A stretch of 64,000 nucleotides of DNA, taken from Orientallactaga sibirica. Lineage: Eukaryota > Chordata > Mammalia > Rodentia > Dipodidae. Below are positions 52,156-63,782 of the stretch, piece after piece. Made by a program: the position numbers and the translations under genes. The DNA lies in contig JAEOAD010000015.1 in the NCBI GenBank assembly GCA_036365145.1, forward strand, positions 14,191,501 to 14,255,500. The letters are read 5' to 3'. The notes below the pieces were generated by a model. That model ran no database searches, was not told the DNA's origin, and was given only the letters and a program-made list of their open reading frames with translations. Positions within the stretch are counted from its first letter, which is position 1. Each line of letters starts with the position of its first letter.

Positions 52156-52757
52156 GGGTACAGTTAGGGTGACTGGACCACTGAATGTAAAAAAGGCAGG
52201 AAAGTCTGCACTTGCTTGAAATCAAAAATGATCTAATTTCTCATCTCTTGCCTAGTTCCCTAGATCTGTTTTTCCACAAACAACCAGGACTCCCTCCTGG
52301 GAGGGAGGTCTTTCATAGGATTTAAAAACTGTGGTTGGTCAAGTTCAGCCCCAAAACTTGATGTCAGGGCTACTCTCTTCCTGAGACATCCCCTAGCCCT
52401 AACCAACAGCTGTCCCCCTGGGACCCCTGAGCCAGAAGACAGCCCACCATTCTAAGGTTATAAATATCTTTGTAAGGGGAGGACAGGCTCTCTCACCACT
52501 TAAAAACTTCTAGCTATGGATCAGCTTTTCCATCTGCTTGGTCAACCCAGGCCCAGCTGGGTAGAGCTGAGGGGAGAGCCCCTAGCCCTTACTCTCCACA
52601 TGGGTTCTTTATCCCCTCCAGCTCCCCACATGGCAGGAGTTCCTTGAACTTTCTTTTCTATCTTTTCTTTCCACATTTTTTCCAGGCCCTCCACATGGAA
52701 TCTGGCTACATGGGTGCCTTTCCATGGCCCTGTACTTCCCTCAATAAATATAATAAT
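52156..52757 (+). mobile_element. Retroviral LTR, near complete
   Basis: CAGTTAGGGTGACTGGACC begins U3. Then come CCCTAGATCTGTTTTTCCAC, GGTTGGTCAAGTTCAGCCCC, a TATA-like GGTTATAAATATCTTTG at 52455, a CT-rich leader (CTCCACATGGGTTCTTTATC) and the polyadenylation signal in CTTCCCTCAATAAATATA at 52737. The same family recurs at 60536-61115. It directly follows the partial LTR, and the host L1 resumes immediately afterwards. Confidence 0.75.
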
Positions 52758-52974
52758 TAAGAAAAACCTATGGGACACAATGAAGGTAATCCTACAAGGG
52801 AAGTTTATGGTCTAAGTGCTTACATTACAAAATAAATAACTTAATGATATACCTGAAGACCTTGGGTAAAAAAGGGTAAACCAAATCCCAAAGCATAATA
52901 TAAAAAATAAATAAGATCAATGCAGAAATTCATGAAATATAAATTTAAAAAACAATAAAAAGATTTGGTCTTTC
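52758..52974 (+). mobile_element. Old L1/HAL1 ORF2 body, second part
   Basis: AACCTATGGGACACAATGAA, GGGAAGTTTATGGTCTAAGT and AAATAAGATCAATGCAGAAA continue the ORF2 segment broken at 51837. Confidence 0.75.
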
Positions 52975-53112
52975 CAAGTCTAGGTTACCTTAAACCTATC
53001 CACTTTCTTGCTAATTTTGTTATTTTATTTTTCTATACAGCTAAATACAATTCCATTGTGTATATGCATTACATCTTCACTAATCATCAGTGATGAAAAT
53101 CTAGGTTTATTC
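52975..53112 (-). mobile_element. L1 ORF2 3' fragment, antisense (inverted part)
   Basis: TACAGCTAAATACAATTCCA, TTGTGTATATGCATTACATC and GATGAAAATCTAGGTTTATT are the antisense ORF2 C-terminal region. It joins sense L1 3' UTR end at about 53113. Confidence 0.65.
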
Positions 53113-53345
53113 TATTTCTACATCAAAGTAGAAGAAAGACTACTTGGAAAGAAAAAAGGGATTTAGTGGAGGGGAGGTTTGGGAGGGGAAATAGAAGGGT
53201 GGTAGGAGGAAAGTATGATCGTAGTATACCGTGTATATGTATGGAGGTTGTCAACAAAACATTAAAACATGGATTCAGTGGAGGATAGATGGAGGTAGGG
53301 AGATGGCAGAAGGTAATAGGAAGGGATTATAATCAAAACACATTA
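53113..53345 (+). mobile_element. L1 3' UTR end, sense
   Basis: GGAGGGGAGGTTTGGGAGGG, AAGTATGATCGTAGTATACC and GTCAACAAAACATTAAAACA are the polypurine stretch and terminal portion of an L1 3' UTR. A second purine-rich run follows. With the preceding antisense segment it forms a short 5'-inverted insertion. Confidence 0.6.
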
Positions 53346-53530
53346 TGGCACTAGGGTGATAACTCAGAGGATAAAGCACTTGCCACTCAAGTCTGAGTAC
53401 TTGAATTTAATCTTCAGACCCCAGGTTAAAAGGTGGAAGCCATGTGATGGTGAGATGGAAGGCACAGGTAGGAGAATTTCCTGAAAGCCTTGAGTGAATG
53501 TAGCCAAAGAACAGCAGCAACAGTGTGAGA
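53346..53530 (+). mobile_element. B4/RSINE1-like SINE
   Basis: CACTAGGGTGATAACTCAGA, AGCACTTGCCACTCAAGTCT, AAGCCATGTGATGGTGAGAT and AGGCACAGGTAGGAGAATTT follow the B4/RSINE1 order. The 3' end is lost. Confidence 0.65.
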
Positions 53531-53639
53531 TCTAGAGACTTAAATTGTGCATATTCTAATCCTGAGTTTATTAATTGATAAACATTCCAGTTTCTCAACA
53601 GTGATGCTATTGACATTTAAAGATAAATAATCCTTTGTG

Positions 53640-53830
53640 TGAACTGGAGAGATGGCTTAACAGTTAAGGTGCTGGCCTGCAAAGCCTGTGGACCTAGGTT
53701 CAGTTCCTCACTGCCCATGTAAGCCAGATGCCCAAGTTAGCACATGTGTCTGGAGTTCATTTGCAGTAGCTTGAGAGCCTGACACACCCATTCTCTCTCT
53801 CTCTCTCTCAAATAAGTAAGTACGTAAAAC
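53640..53830 (+). mobile_element. DIP SINE (short form) with target-site duplication
   Basis: AACTGGAGAGATGGCTTAAC, AAGCCAGATGCCCAAGTTAG, (CT)n, AAATAAGTAAGTACG. AATCCTTTGTG flanks it at 53629-53639 and 53831-53841. Confidence 0.95.
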
Positions 53831-53841
53831 AATCCTTTGTG

Positions 53842-54464
53842 GTCAGGGACTTCACTGTCTTTTGCATTTTAGCATGGTAGAAGTCCTTATTGATTCTGAC
53901 TACTCGATTATACTACTAGATGTCATTTGTAACCCCTCTCCCTAGACCCAACTGTGGCCTTCAAAACTGTCTTCCTATGCTGTCAAAGATTCCTTCTTTA
54001 GGGGGAAATCATTTCCAGTTGGGAACCACTAATATACTAAATGAAAAATCATTTCATTATGCCAATGAACATGATAATCTTGTATTTTGAATATCAAATT
54101 TTTAGGTAACATGGTTGATATTTATAATGCAAATGAAATTATTTACCATTAGTTTCCCTTTGACACACTGCTGAGGCTGTGCCAGAGAGGTTACTTCTGA
54201 ATCAATCAGATGAGATAAAAACATAGGACAATAGACATTAGGATTAGGATCTCCCCCCCCCCGCCCCGCCTCTCCTTTTCCTCTAAATGGCCGAATAACA
54301 TGAATAACATGTGCTTCACCATCATGTACCTCATTTCTCCCAACACAAGTTGTTCAAGGGACCAGTGCCCATAAGAAACTTTGCACCAACAAGAATAAAG
54401 CATTTGAACTAGTCATGTGATATTTATGAGTTCTAATGATGAAGGAAATGAAAACTCTTGCTGT
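53842..54464. other. Single-copy DNA, nothing recognised
   Basis: It includes a C-rich run at 54251-54266. No gene or repeat family seen. Confidence 0.4.
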
Positions 54465-54478
54465 AAAAAGGTGAATAA

Positions 54479-54611
54479 AACTGAGCATCGTGGCACACTC
54501 TGGAGGCAGAGGTAGGAGGATCACTGTGAGTTTGAGGCCATCCTGAGACTACATAGTGAATTCCAGGTCAGCCTGAATTTTTTTACCTCGAAAAACCAAT
54601 AATAATAATAA
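54479..54611 (+). mobile_element. B1 SINE with internal deletion and target-site duplication
   Basis: ACTGAGCATCGTGGCACACT joins directly to CTGGAGGCAGAGGTAGGAGG, so the usual CTTTAATCCCAGCACT block is missing. ATTCCAGGTCAGCCTGAATT and an (AAT)n tail follow. AAAAAGGTGAATAA lies at 54465-54478 and 54612-54625 exactly. Confidence 0.95.
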
Positions 54612-54625
54612 AAAAAGGTGAATAA

Positions 54626-56689
54626 GACCCATTAGAGTTTTATATACTTTGTAATACAGCTTTTATTGTTCTGCAAAATATGCTATTTTTCTCCACTCCA
54701 TGTATCCCTGTTTCTATTGACTGATATTTTAAAACCTATCAATTATTTAATGACAAGGGAATCATTATTATGGATATGTCAAAACTAAAGGCTTTTGGAG
54801 GAGATGTGTGCCATTCAGAGAAGCACTGAGAGGAAGTCAGGAGAGACAGGAATGCCTGCCTCTTATCAGAGTAGATAGACAGCCCTATCCTTGCTGCAAC
54901 CAGCAAACATCTCCTGAGGCTTATGTCACTGAAGCATAGGGTACACCTATCTCTGGGAGGAATAATTAAGTATGTCTTTAAGTGTAAAATAAAAGAGGCA
55001 CTATTAATAGAGTTCTTGAGTGTCAGGCATAACTGAGCTGAATTATTTTCAAACCAAGATGAATTGAATTCAAATTCCATCATCATCATGAGGAGATAAA
55101 ACACCTGATCAACAGGCTTGGATGACATCATGTTTACTTTTATCTGTATTAGGACAAGTAAACACTGAATTATGGAGCAAAGATAGGATGTAAGGCATTC
55201 TTATGCCGAAGAGGCAGAGCTCATTCACGGAACACTGTCAGAGGGACAGCTGACAGCTTTGCTGAATGTTACTCATGCAAGTGGAGCGTGTTCCCATGCT
55301 GTGTCTCCTCAAAGAAAGCAATTTTTTATAAATCAAATGCAGCAGCTTAGAGATAAATTAATGCCATTGTCCTCAGTAGAGGATGAGTGCAGTTCAAACC
55401 TTGTGGCATGTGGCAGCCCAGTTAGTTCAGAAGTGGGAGATATGAAGCTCCTGTCTTCAGGAAGTTTCCCATCTGAAGGAGATGCTTACAGCACAGGCAG
55501 TGTTTTCTTTGAAATAAGTTTTATAATCTGATTTTGGAAAGGGATTAATATTATATTTATTGGACTTCAGTGACCTGATAAACATTTTACCTGCTTCCTG
55601 AAGCTTATACTTTTTTTATATAGTCTAGGAAGACAGAAATATTTACAGTTGCTATTTGATGACTGTTCTTGGTAAAGATGGATAGAAAGATGAAAGATAG
55701 ATAGATAGATATAAATATAGATATATATTTTGATAAAAGCATATGGTCTTGTGCCTGCTATCTCATTTCCTCCTTTGTTATTCAACACCTGTTACAATCT
55801 CAAGTTACTAACTGAAGTTACTGAGATTGTAAATGCCACTGGCAATTTTGAATGACTAGGTGAAGTAGAGCTAGAATTATGACCTGGACTTATAGAAACC
55901 ATTTCCCTCAAACTCACTCTGACACTTTCTTTTCATTGTAGGCTTCAGAAAAGAAGCAGCAGAAACAGGACAATAACAAATTAAATGCCAGCACCATTGC
56001 ATGGTCATAGATGTGATAGTTCCATTGGTTATATAGTCTATTGTATTAAATATAATAAGTTATAATAAAAGACAAAGAAATTGCAACTATTCATTATAGA
56101 CAAAAACAGAGAGACTGGCTAGGCACAGAATTGTTTCTTGTCCACTGGGTATATAGCACAAGGTGAATAAAGAGCCTACATCATCCTTTGTGGGTATATA
56201 TATTCTTCCAAAGCCCCCACTTTTAATAATGTATATTATATTCTATGTCTTAGAATTGAAAGCAGTAGTGAAAAAAATGCTGTGTTGTCCTTATTTCTTA
56301 GACCAGCCTGTTAACAAGACTATGATACAAGCATAAGATGGTGACAACACAGGGATTCCAAAGAAAGGGGAGGGGGAGGGCTTAGGGAATGATTTAACAA
56401 GCTTTGTGTGACCTGAAGAGTTCAGACAATGACTGTGGCCTAGGCAGAGAGTGACACGGCAAAGGGAAGGAGCAAGCTGACAACCATGAGAGGTCATTAG
56501 ATTCTCCTTCAGGAAGATTTTGGTGTCATTATCACCTAGAAAACAAATGGAGACAGAGGTTGGAGAGATTGTGTGAATTTGTGACCTCACATCTGGGAAA
56601 GTGGAGCTAAGTGGATTCCTGTGGCTTTTTGTTTAGCTAGTCTAGTTGAATTGATGAGCTATTGGTTCAGTGCAAGAGTTTGTCTTTAA
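54626..56689. other. Single-copy DNA, about 2 kb, no gene seen
   Basis: The longest stretch without a firm repeat call in this part. A (GATA)n/(TA)n tract lies at 55694-55730 and a weak antisense MIR-like piece near 55810-55880. The 130-codon minus-strand frame 54739-55131 and 90-codon plus-strand frame 55259-55531 have no recognised domains and no consensus exon context. Confidence 0.4.
55694..55730. repeat. Short (GATA)n and AT-rich microsatellite
   Basis: GATAGATAGATAGATATAA then ATAGATATATATTT. Confidence 0.9.
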
Positions 56690-56830
56690 AAATAAAGTAG
56701 TGAGAGGAGAACACCTGATCTCAATCTCTGAATGCCACGTGCATTTACTCATACATGGACCTACTACCTACACACTTATGAACATGCATACATATGTACA
56801 CACGCACCACACATGCATACACATGGGAAA
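56690..56830 (+). mobile_element. B4/RSINE1-like SINE, 3' end
   Basis: GAACACCTGATCTCAATCTC, TGAATGCCACGTGCATTTAC and a degraded CA/CATG-rich tail. Confidence 0.55.
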
Positions 56831-57054
56831 AAGTTTTTCATGAAAGAGTAAACATTGATCCAATACTTGCATAAGTTGTACTACTGAGCAGATGAAGGGT
56901 AATAGGTGAAGATGAAGGACATTTCTCTTTTCCCCAGCAAATGCATGACGATCTAATGCCCTTGTTAATGGAACTAGACACTACTCATCGTAGCTACTAA
57001 CTTCACAGAACAACAGTCCTATTCTTGGTGAAAAATGGTAGGGACATAGGAGGA

Positions 57055-57175
57055 ACATGCAACATCTCTAAACTCTTTGTATTTCTGTAACACAGATAAA
57101 ATAACACCTACCTGTTAAAATTGCTTTGAGAATTAAATGTGATGGTGAAGGCAGTGTTTAGTCAAGTCTGGAGAG
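57055..57175 (+). mobile_element. MIR SINE fragment
   Basis: CTAAACTCTTTGTATTTCTG, AACACCTACCTGTTAAAATT and TTTGAGAATTAAATGTGATG follow the sense MIR 3' half (CTGTAAAATGGG, ACCTACCTCATAGG, GAGGATTAAATGAG). Confidence 0.65.
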
Positions 57176-59034
57176 TGGATTGTTGTAAAACTAAGTAAAT
57201 CTTCCATAGCACAGGGCTTACACTCTGCCTTCCCGCTTCTGGGGATACTGACGGTACTGACTTCATGCCTCAAGCTAACACTCTTGGCCAGCACAGTGTT
57301 CCACACTCAAAAGCTATGGTATGCTCTCCTAGTGGACCCAGTCCATTTCTTTGTGTTCCTTCTAGCATTGACTATTGTGTCCTACTAAAAATATATTTTA
57401 ATTATTATAAAATTTCAGGCAGGTAGTTCCTACAAGTTGAGTGTTCAAATCTTCCTGAAGTATGGCCAAATGGGATTCCAAAGAAAGAAGCCCTGTAGAC
57501 ATCAGGTTGTTGAGGCCAAAACATCTATTAGGAAGCTGATTTGCAGAATGCTGCAGCTTACCATGAAAGAGAACAGGGATGCTCTGTGTGAACCAGAACT
57601 CAGGAGATAGTGTTTATAGGAGGAAGAGCTTAGGAATGTGGTCTCAGGGTTAGGGCCAATTTCTTTCAATCTTTTTCTCAATGACCTAAACATCTTTTAC
57701 CAGTGCCTGGGAATGTTGAAGCCTTGGCTCAAGCCTGCTGGGAAAGCCTGCAGCTGTCTGGTTACAAAGGAGTCAGACCCTTATGTAATTTTCATTCACA
57801 ACAGAAAGTGGAGAAGGCTGGGAAACTTCATAGTGACAGAGATAAAACAAATCTGATTTATTAATTCACCATCCAATAAAGCTTCCATATGACATATGAA
57901 CTCTGTCCATCTAGACAGGCAGAGCCTCTGCTCCCATGGAAATGCAGCTCTGCAGTTTTATGAAGAAACTACAGAAAATTAACAACATGCAACAATCATT
58001 AAATCATGCAGTTGGAGTTGATTTTAGTATTTTATTTAGGAAATGATTTGGAGAGAGCATTCAATAGTTAATTCTTAATCTGTTTTTGTTATTTAGGATT
58101 TATGGATTTATTGATTGGAAAATGTTATTGGAAAGTGGGGTGTTGTTTCATTTAAAGTAATGAGGCAAAATGGAAAAACAGGGGAAATTATGGAGACATG
58201 GGAAGAGAAAGGAGCCCCTGACTCTGGTGTGTGACTGAAGCCTCCCTCCAGCACAATAACAGTTGCTGTGGAGTTTGCCAACATAGAGAGACGATTTCTT
58301 TTATATAGAGATATTTTCAAATGAGTATGTTTAAAAAGCAAAAATATATATGGCCTTTTTCCCTTTTGTGACTAAAAATCTACAATTTTCTAAAAAAAAA
58401 AAAAATACAACCACCAGAAACCATATTTATACTTTAAAAAGAAAAGGTTTTTTTTTTTTTTCTTTGTTTAAATTGTAAGGTTCATGGTCTCATCTTATAA
58501 GATTACAGTCATACCAGAGGCACCTCTGAGGTCATCCTCAAATCTCTCTTATCAAAAAGAGGAGAAAAAGGAAAAGAAAAATCAATTTACCAGCAACTTT
58601 TTGAGATGTAATTTGGCAGCCACCAAAATGTTACTTATGGCTGCTGTTGAGCCTCTTGAGTGTGACTCTCCTTTGAGGAGCCACAGCCACACTCCCTGAG
58701 CACTTTCCTTTCTATTTTTAATAAACTGCAACTGCTTCCTATTGGCTCAACCTAAAATTCTTCTGGGGATTGTCAAAGTGAAGGATCTAGATTCAGGTGA
58801 GTGGAGGTCCCTCACAGATTAATGGGATGCCTCAGGCTGCTGATGGAGGTCTGGAGTATCACTCCTGCTACATTGTTACTGACAAAAACAAGCTGCTTGA
58901 GGAGTCCAGCAAACTTGCTATTTCTGAGAGGAGTCAGACTGAACTGCAACAAAAGCCTCTGGCTTGAAAGGTCTTAGGCCCCAAAGGGAAGCTTCCATTG
59001 TGCTTTGAATGAAGAGATTGTATGCCTATCAAAA
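57176..59034. other. Single-copy DNA, about 1.9 kb, no gene seen
   Basis: A10-T14-rich stretch at 58390-58465. TTTTTAATAAACTGCAACTG near 58715 resembles an LTR polyadenylation region, but no LTR is otherwise recognised. No open frame is convincing. Confidence 0.4.
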
Positions 59035-59045
59035 GACCTTCTAAG

Positions 59046-59171
59046 GGTGTGCAAGCCTTTAATCCCAGCACTCGGGAGGCAGAGGTAGTAGGATTGCTGT
59101 GAGTTTGAGGCATGCCTGACAGTACATGGTGAATTCCAGGTCAGCCTGAGCTAGAGCGAGACCCTACCTCA

Positions 59172-59206
<35 letters not shown>
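59046..59206 (+). mobile_element. B1 SINE, 5'-truncated, with (CAA)n tail
   Basis: GGTGTGCAAGCCTTTAATCC, AGCACTCGGGAGGCAGAGG, TTCCAGGTCAGCCTGAGCTA, GAGCGAGACCCTACCTC and a (CAA)n tail at about 59174-59206. GACCTTCTAAG (59035-59045) and GGCCTTCTAAG (59207-59217) flank it. Confidence 0.95.
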
Positions 59207-59217
59207 GGCCTTCTAAG

Positions 59218-59905
59218 TGTTTGTGTTTAAGCCCTTAGATTAATGCTGTTCACACTTTTGCTTAGAGGACCTTCTTTTTATAGATGGTGGCAAATTCCAA
59301 GAAACGCAAGGCTCACCAAAATGACAAGCAAAGCAATCCCAGGGCTTCACATTAGACAAGTCATCTCTATCACACCTGCCAGCGGTCAGGGAACATTACA
59401 GAGGTAGTCATGGAAGAATGTGAGTTCTGCTCTCACTGCTAGCCAGAGAATCAGCTCTGTGGAGATAGTGGTAGACACTGAGGAGACTCAAACTAAGCAA
59501 AGTAGATAATAAGAGGCAGGCACAACCTCAACACTAAAGGAGACTTCTAACACATCTTCCAGTACACTGCAGATGAGGGGCTGGAAAGAATATAAAAGCC
59601 ACAGATGTGTAGACATAATTGGGGCACTGTCCTTCCAACATGAACTGACTGGTGCATCATGACTCCATGAAGGTTACCCATACTGCCCCAAGATCAGCAC
59701 AGTTCTGAGCCCATCAACATTTGGACATGCATGATGAAAGAGGACAAAAAGAATAAGACAAAATAGAGAAAAGGCTGCCTTTGAAGAGGAGGGTCCTTAG
59801 GGGATGTGCAGCAGGGGAGAGGGAACAAAAGAGAATAATGCAGTGGGAACCTGACTACAACACTGAATGTTTGTATTAAAGTTCTCAATAAAAAAAATTT
59901 CAAAG
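59218..59905 (+). mobile_element. L1 (Lx-like) 3' UTR
   Basis: TTTAAGCCCTTAGATTAATG, GGCTGGAAAGAATATAAAAG, CACAGTTCTGAGCCCATCAA, AGAGGAGGGTCCTTAGGG, TATTAAAGTTCTCAATAAAA. The phrase order follows Lx-type rodent L1 3' UTRs. It shares its last 200 bases with 36721-36925. Its sequence differs from the UTR type dominating this window, so it is a different L1 lineage. Confidence 0.7.
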
Positions 59906-60054
59906 AATCTTGATATAGAACAAATGTTTGTAATCTCCTGAATTCATAAATCAAAACCTCAGCCCTAGTGTAGGAATACCTCTAGATGGAGACTTTGTGA
60001 GATTTGGGTTATTAAGCGGGGCCTTCATGAATGGGATTAGTTCCTTCATTATTA

Positions 60055-60200
60055 TTTATGTATTTTTTTCTGGGTAGGGCCTCAGTCTGACCCAGGCTGA
60101 TCTGGAATTCACTATGTAGTCTCAGCCTGGCCTTGAACTCACAGCAATCCTCTGCCTCCCAAGTGTTTGGATTACATGTGCTCACCAACACACCTGGCAG
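60055..60200 (-). mobile_element. B1 SINE, antisense
   Basis: GGGTAGGGCCTCAGTCTGAC, TGATCTGGAATTCACTATGT, GCCTTGAACTCACAGCAATC, ACACACCTGGC. Flanks AGTTCCTTCATT and AGTTCCCTTATT suggest a target duplication. Confidence 0.9.
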
Positions 60201-60235
60201 TTCCCTTATTAAAGAGACTGTCAGTGGCTGGGGTG

Positions 60236-60535
60236 CTGAGACCTGACTCCTCACCCCAAGCAGCCTGAGGAGTTCCCATGCACTCAGGTAAACTTGGATT
60301 TATGGCTTCAATGCAAGAAAGAATTCCAGGAAAAGCTAGTAAGAAGCAGAGTAGGAGTTTTATTAGAGATATTTTGATTGAGGCTTCAGCATAAGCATTA
60401 AGAAAAATAAAAGTTCTTCCAGCAAGACTGAAAGCACACTAAGAGTATGGGTGAGGGTTTTTCTAGGTCATAGTTGTGTTCTGCTGGGGACTGTATGTAC
60501 AGTTTAGAATATTTTTGTAATTCCATTGTTCACTG
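60236..60535 (-). mobile_element. Retroviral-type LTR, antisense (candidate)
   Basis: GAATTCCAGGAAAAGCTAGT and GTAGGAGTTTTATTAGAGAT look like the antisense polyadenylation region of an LTR. The rest is not diagnostic. It is followed directly by a sense LTR of another type. Confidence 0.4.
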
Positions 60536-61115
60536 GTTTCTCTTAAGGCAGTTAGGGTGACTGGGCCCCCAAAGTAAAGGTAGTAATGTCCACTTTCTTG
60601 GAGATCAGAGAAGGATCTCTCTCTCCTATCTCTTGACTGAAGTAGCTACCTAGATCTGTTTGTCCAAAAACAACATAAGCCCCTCCTGAGACATAATGCC
60701 CTTTTCTGGAAGTTAAATATAATCCTGACATTGTGGTTTGTCAAGTTCAGTCCCCAGAACTTGGCATCATGACTGGCCTCATCCTGAGCCAGCCTCTAGC
60801 CCAGACCAATCAACTGTCTCTCAGGCTCACCTGAGCCCAAAGGTGAGACCCACCACAATAAGGTTATGAATAGATGCATACCAGGGGACAAGATCTGTTG
60901 GCTGTTCCTGAACGTCCAGGTTCTGGTAAGCTTCCCTTGTTTCAGCGTGGCCAAGCTGAGAGGAGGAGAGACCCCCTCCCTTACTCCCCATGGGCTCTCT
61001 ACCTCCTCCTACCCTCCACATGGCAGGAGCTCTTTGTACTTTCTTCTGTTTCCTTCCTTTAATAAAGTCTCTCTAAACCTTACCCTCTGGTCTATGAATT
61101 TTAATTCTTTAAATT
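60536..61115 (+). mobile_element. Retroviral solo LTR, same family as 52156-52757
   Basis: GCAGTTAGGGTGACTGGGCC, TACCTAGATCTGTTTGTCCA, GGTTTGTCAAGTTCAGTCCC, ACCATGGCATC-like segments, GAGACCCCCTCCCTTACTCC, CCACATGGCAGGAGCTCTTT and the polyadenylation signal in TTTAATAAAGTCTCTC at 61057. After it CACAAGAACCTGGGG resembles the sequence just outside the collapsed copy at 52140-52155. No coding region accompanies it. Confidence 0.75.
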
Positions 61116-62284
61116 CATAACACAAGAACCTGGGGTACCCTAAATTTTATTAGTATGTTGTCATGTTGGTGTATTACAAGAAACCTCAAAATTCCTGTTT
61201 CAGGAGGGCATGCTCGCCTTCTCTCTCTCTGTTCCTCGCATGACAATTTAAGTTATAGAATGCTTCCAGAGGTACCACAGTGTCATGAGATAAAGCCAGG
61301 AGGAACTATGTTTGTACAAGGGATCTAGGACATAGCTCTCATTGTAAATGAGGTTCTATATGCAGTTTAGAACTGGGAAAACAAGAAAGCCTTTAAGCAG
61401 TGGTGTTGGATTCTGACATTTTGCTGGCAAAACCTCCTGGTAAGGGACTCCTTCTTTCTTGTGGCTTCCTAATTCCCTTGTCTTTCTTTTCTGCCTCAAC
61501 TCCAGAGCAGAGATCACCCTCACCCCTTCTGTCAAGCGAGGTCATAGGAGAGAGCTGCCTTTATGAGCCAGGAAGTAGGCCCTTACCAAACATGGAGTTT
61601 GCCATTCCCCTGTCACTGGCTTTCTGTGACAGCAGCCTGAGTGGACTGAGGCCAGAAAGTTGGATGATATCTCCAGAGCATTGACCTTTATGCTGAGGAA
61701 ATGCATATCCATTTGACTGTGATGCTAGGCAGTGACCAATCACTGACAGGTATTCACAACCACATCCACAGATTCTCACTCATGGTGTAGGCGAGCATTA
61801 AAAGTAAGTGATGGTCTTGTGTCATATTTATGTAGAACCTTCTTCCATAAAAATAATAAAAAGATTTAAACTCTGCAAAAGACATTCATTTCATTTTCAA
61901 ATGAATTCTGTCAAAAGTCTCAAATAAATTGCACTTTCAAAATATGAAAACTTGTAAGGTGCTCTTTCCTTGTGAGAATGAAAACTGAAAAATACATTTC
62001 ATTTTAGTTAACACTACATCTATTATGAGGGAATGGGTTAAGTAGACTTCTGCCCATTCTAAGGGAAACCTGTGACAGGCATTAGGGATTTGTATGTCTG
62101 TATGCGGCCGGATGAAGTTAAAGTGATATGGGAGTTTTGGGGTGTTCTTGAGAGCAACAGAGCTTATTTAGGCTCCTAGGTGGGCTGTAACTCAGGAGCT
62201 ATGGCACTAGGACTCACAGTCACACAAGTTTGCACTGAGTCACTGCCTTCGTATGGTTCTGGTCTTATGAATTCAAGGAATGAC
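61116..62284. other. Mostly single-copy DNA
   Basis: GAGCCAGGAAGTAGGCCCTT at 61566 followed by ACCAAACATGGAGTTTGCC suggests a small sense MLT1 LTR fragment (about 61550-61610). The rest is unrecognised. The 94-codon frame at 61400-61684 spans this fragment and is not supported as a gene. Confidence 0.4.
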
Positions 62285-62780
62285 ACTCACAGACCATAGG
62301 AGGGTGAAATACAGATTTTAGAGTAAGTTTATTAGAGCTTGATAGAAAATCCTCCTGTCTGTATGGACAGAAGGGTGTCTCCAGGGAGAAGAATTAACTG
62401 GGTGGCTTTTTGCTTAGGGTTCTTATGGAATGTGGCACAGATTGTCATGTGAAAAGGACCACATTTCAGTTTTGAGGGGAGAAAGACTGGGTTTCTGAAA
62501 TATGGGGCAATATTTCCAAAAATTTTAGAATTACAGTTTCTACCATCTAAGTAGGGTGCAAGCTTAATCTAGAAATCTTTCCTGAAAGGTGTAACTTTTT
62601 AGGGGAGAAAGAAGATAACGAAAACACCCAGGATTCTGTAAACATAGTGACATTTCCTGCTTCTAGTCAAGGGGAAAATGCCATTCATTTTTGGATCTGT
62701 CACCTTGACTGCCTAGTCAATTTCTGTTTCCTATCAAAAGGAATCATTACTGTATTTTGGGGGTGCTGTGATTGCAGGCT
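62285..62780 (-). mobile_element. Retroviral-type LTR, antisense (candidate)
   Basis: AGTAAGTTTATTAGAGCTTG near 62322 could be an antisense polyadenylation region, and GGGTGTCTCCAGGGAGAAG and further GA-rich DNA follow. No matching second copy exists in the window, so the call is tentative. Confidence 0.35.
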
Positions 62781-63517
62781 AGAGCTTGCTAACTAGGTAG
62801 GAGATGTCATCTTATGGCATTAGGAAGTGCAGTGAGATCTGAGGAGTACTCCCCCACCCCACCCCAGCATTCCTGCTTCTCTGTGCATGCTTCTCCTTTG
62901 CAGACTGGCTTTCAGTGGAGATGGCAGAAGATGGTTGCCTCATCACTTTGGGCTTGTTCAGCATCTGTTTCCAGACACCAGGCTACAGTGGGATGGATTG
63001 AAATCCCAGACATGATTCTTTACATTTAAGAAGTGACTAGGTTTTACCCAGGTTTGTGTTGGGTGTCTAGCCACAGCCCAGTTGACTTTGGTCATGTCAC
63101 TTCCATGTGACTGGACTGTAGAGAGTCCACTTACATGAATGGGATGTATAATTCCTAGAGAAATAGTATGTCTTTTCTTGTACTCTGGGAGAATGTCTTA
63201 AAAACTTTCCACTTTCTATTTTAAGCTGTCATAAGAATGAGCTAAGAGAGTACATTTTAGGTGATTTCACCATGGAACAATGACAATGATGTGAGTTAAT
63301 GCATAGGCTAATGAGTTTGAGCCACTTAGTAATGTACACACATTTCAAACATAATGTTGTGCGTGATACAGATTATATACATACATTATATATATAGTGT
63401 TTAACAACAGATATAGGTAAATAAGGATATAAGGAAGAGAAATTTTCATTTTAAATGCAAAAGATAAATTACATTATAAATAAGTCTATATCAGAAACAA
63501 AGATAACCAAAACTAAA
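62781..63517. other. Single-copy DNA, nothing recognised
   Basis: AT-rich toward the right end. No gene or repeat family seen. Confidence 0.4.
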
Positions 63518-63530
63518 GATAATAGAAATT

Positions 63531-63769
63531 GGGGCTGGAGAGATGGCTTAGTGGTTGAGGCACATACCTGTGAAGCCTAAAGACCTGGTTCAATTCTCCA
63601 GGTCCCATGAAAGCCAGATGTACAAGGGAGCACACAAATCTGGAGCTCGTTTGCAGTGGCTGGAGGCCCTGGCACGCCCATTCTCACTCTCCCTCTCTCT
63701 TTCTCTTTCCCTCCCTTTCACTATCATAAATAAATAAATAAATAAAATATTTTAAAAAAGAAAAAAAAG
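63531..63769 (+). mobile_element. DIP SINE (short form) with perfect 13-base target-site duplication
   Basis: GGGGCTGGAGAGATGGCTTA, AAGCCAGATGTACAAGGGAG, GGAGCTCGTTTGCAGTGGC, CT tract, (AAAT)n and A-rich tail. GATAATAGAAATT at 63518-63530 recurs exactly at 63770-63782. The low divergence indicates a young copy. Confidence 0.97.
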
Positions 63770-63782
63770 GATAATAGAAATT

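Noticed and set aside
54739..55131. 130-codon minus-strand frame in single-copy DNA
   Set aside because: No family resemblance, and no splice or promoter context. Kept only as a low-priority chance ORF.
58700..58760. AATAAA with following GT-rich DNA as a gene 3' end or LTR
   Set aside because: No upstream coding signal and no recognisable LTR body. A single hexamer is not enough.
5283..63769. DIP SINE heads as tRNA genes
   Set aside because: The A and B boxes are tRNA-like, but the acceptor stem and cloverleaf are not formed and each copy continues into a SINE body and tail.
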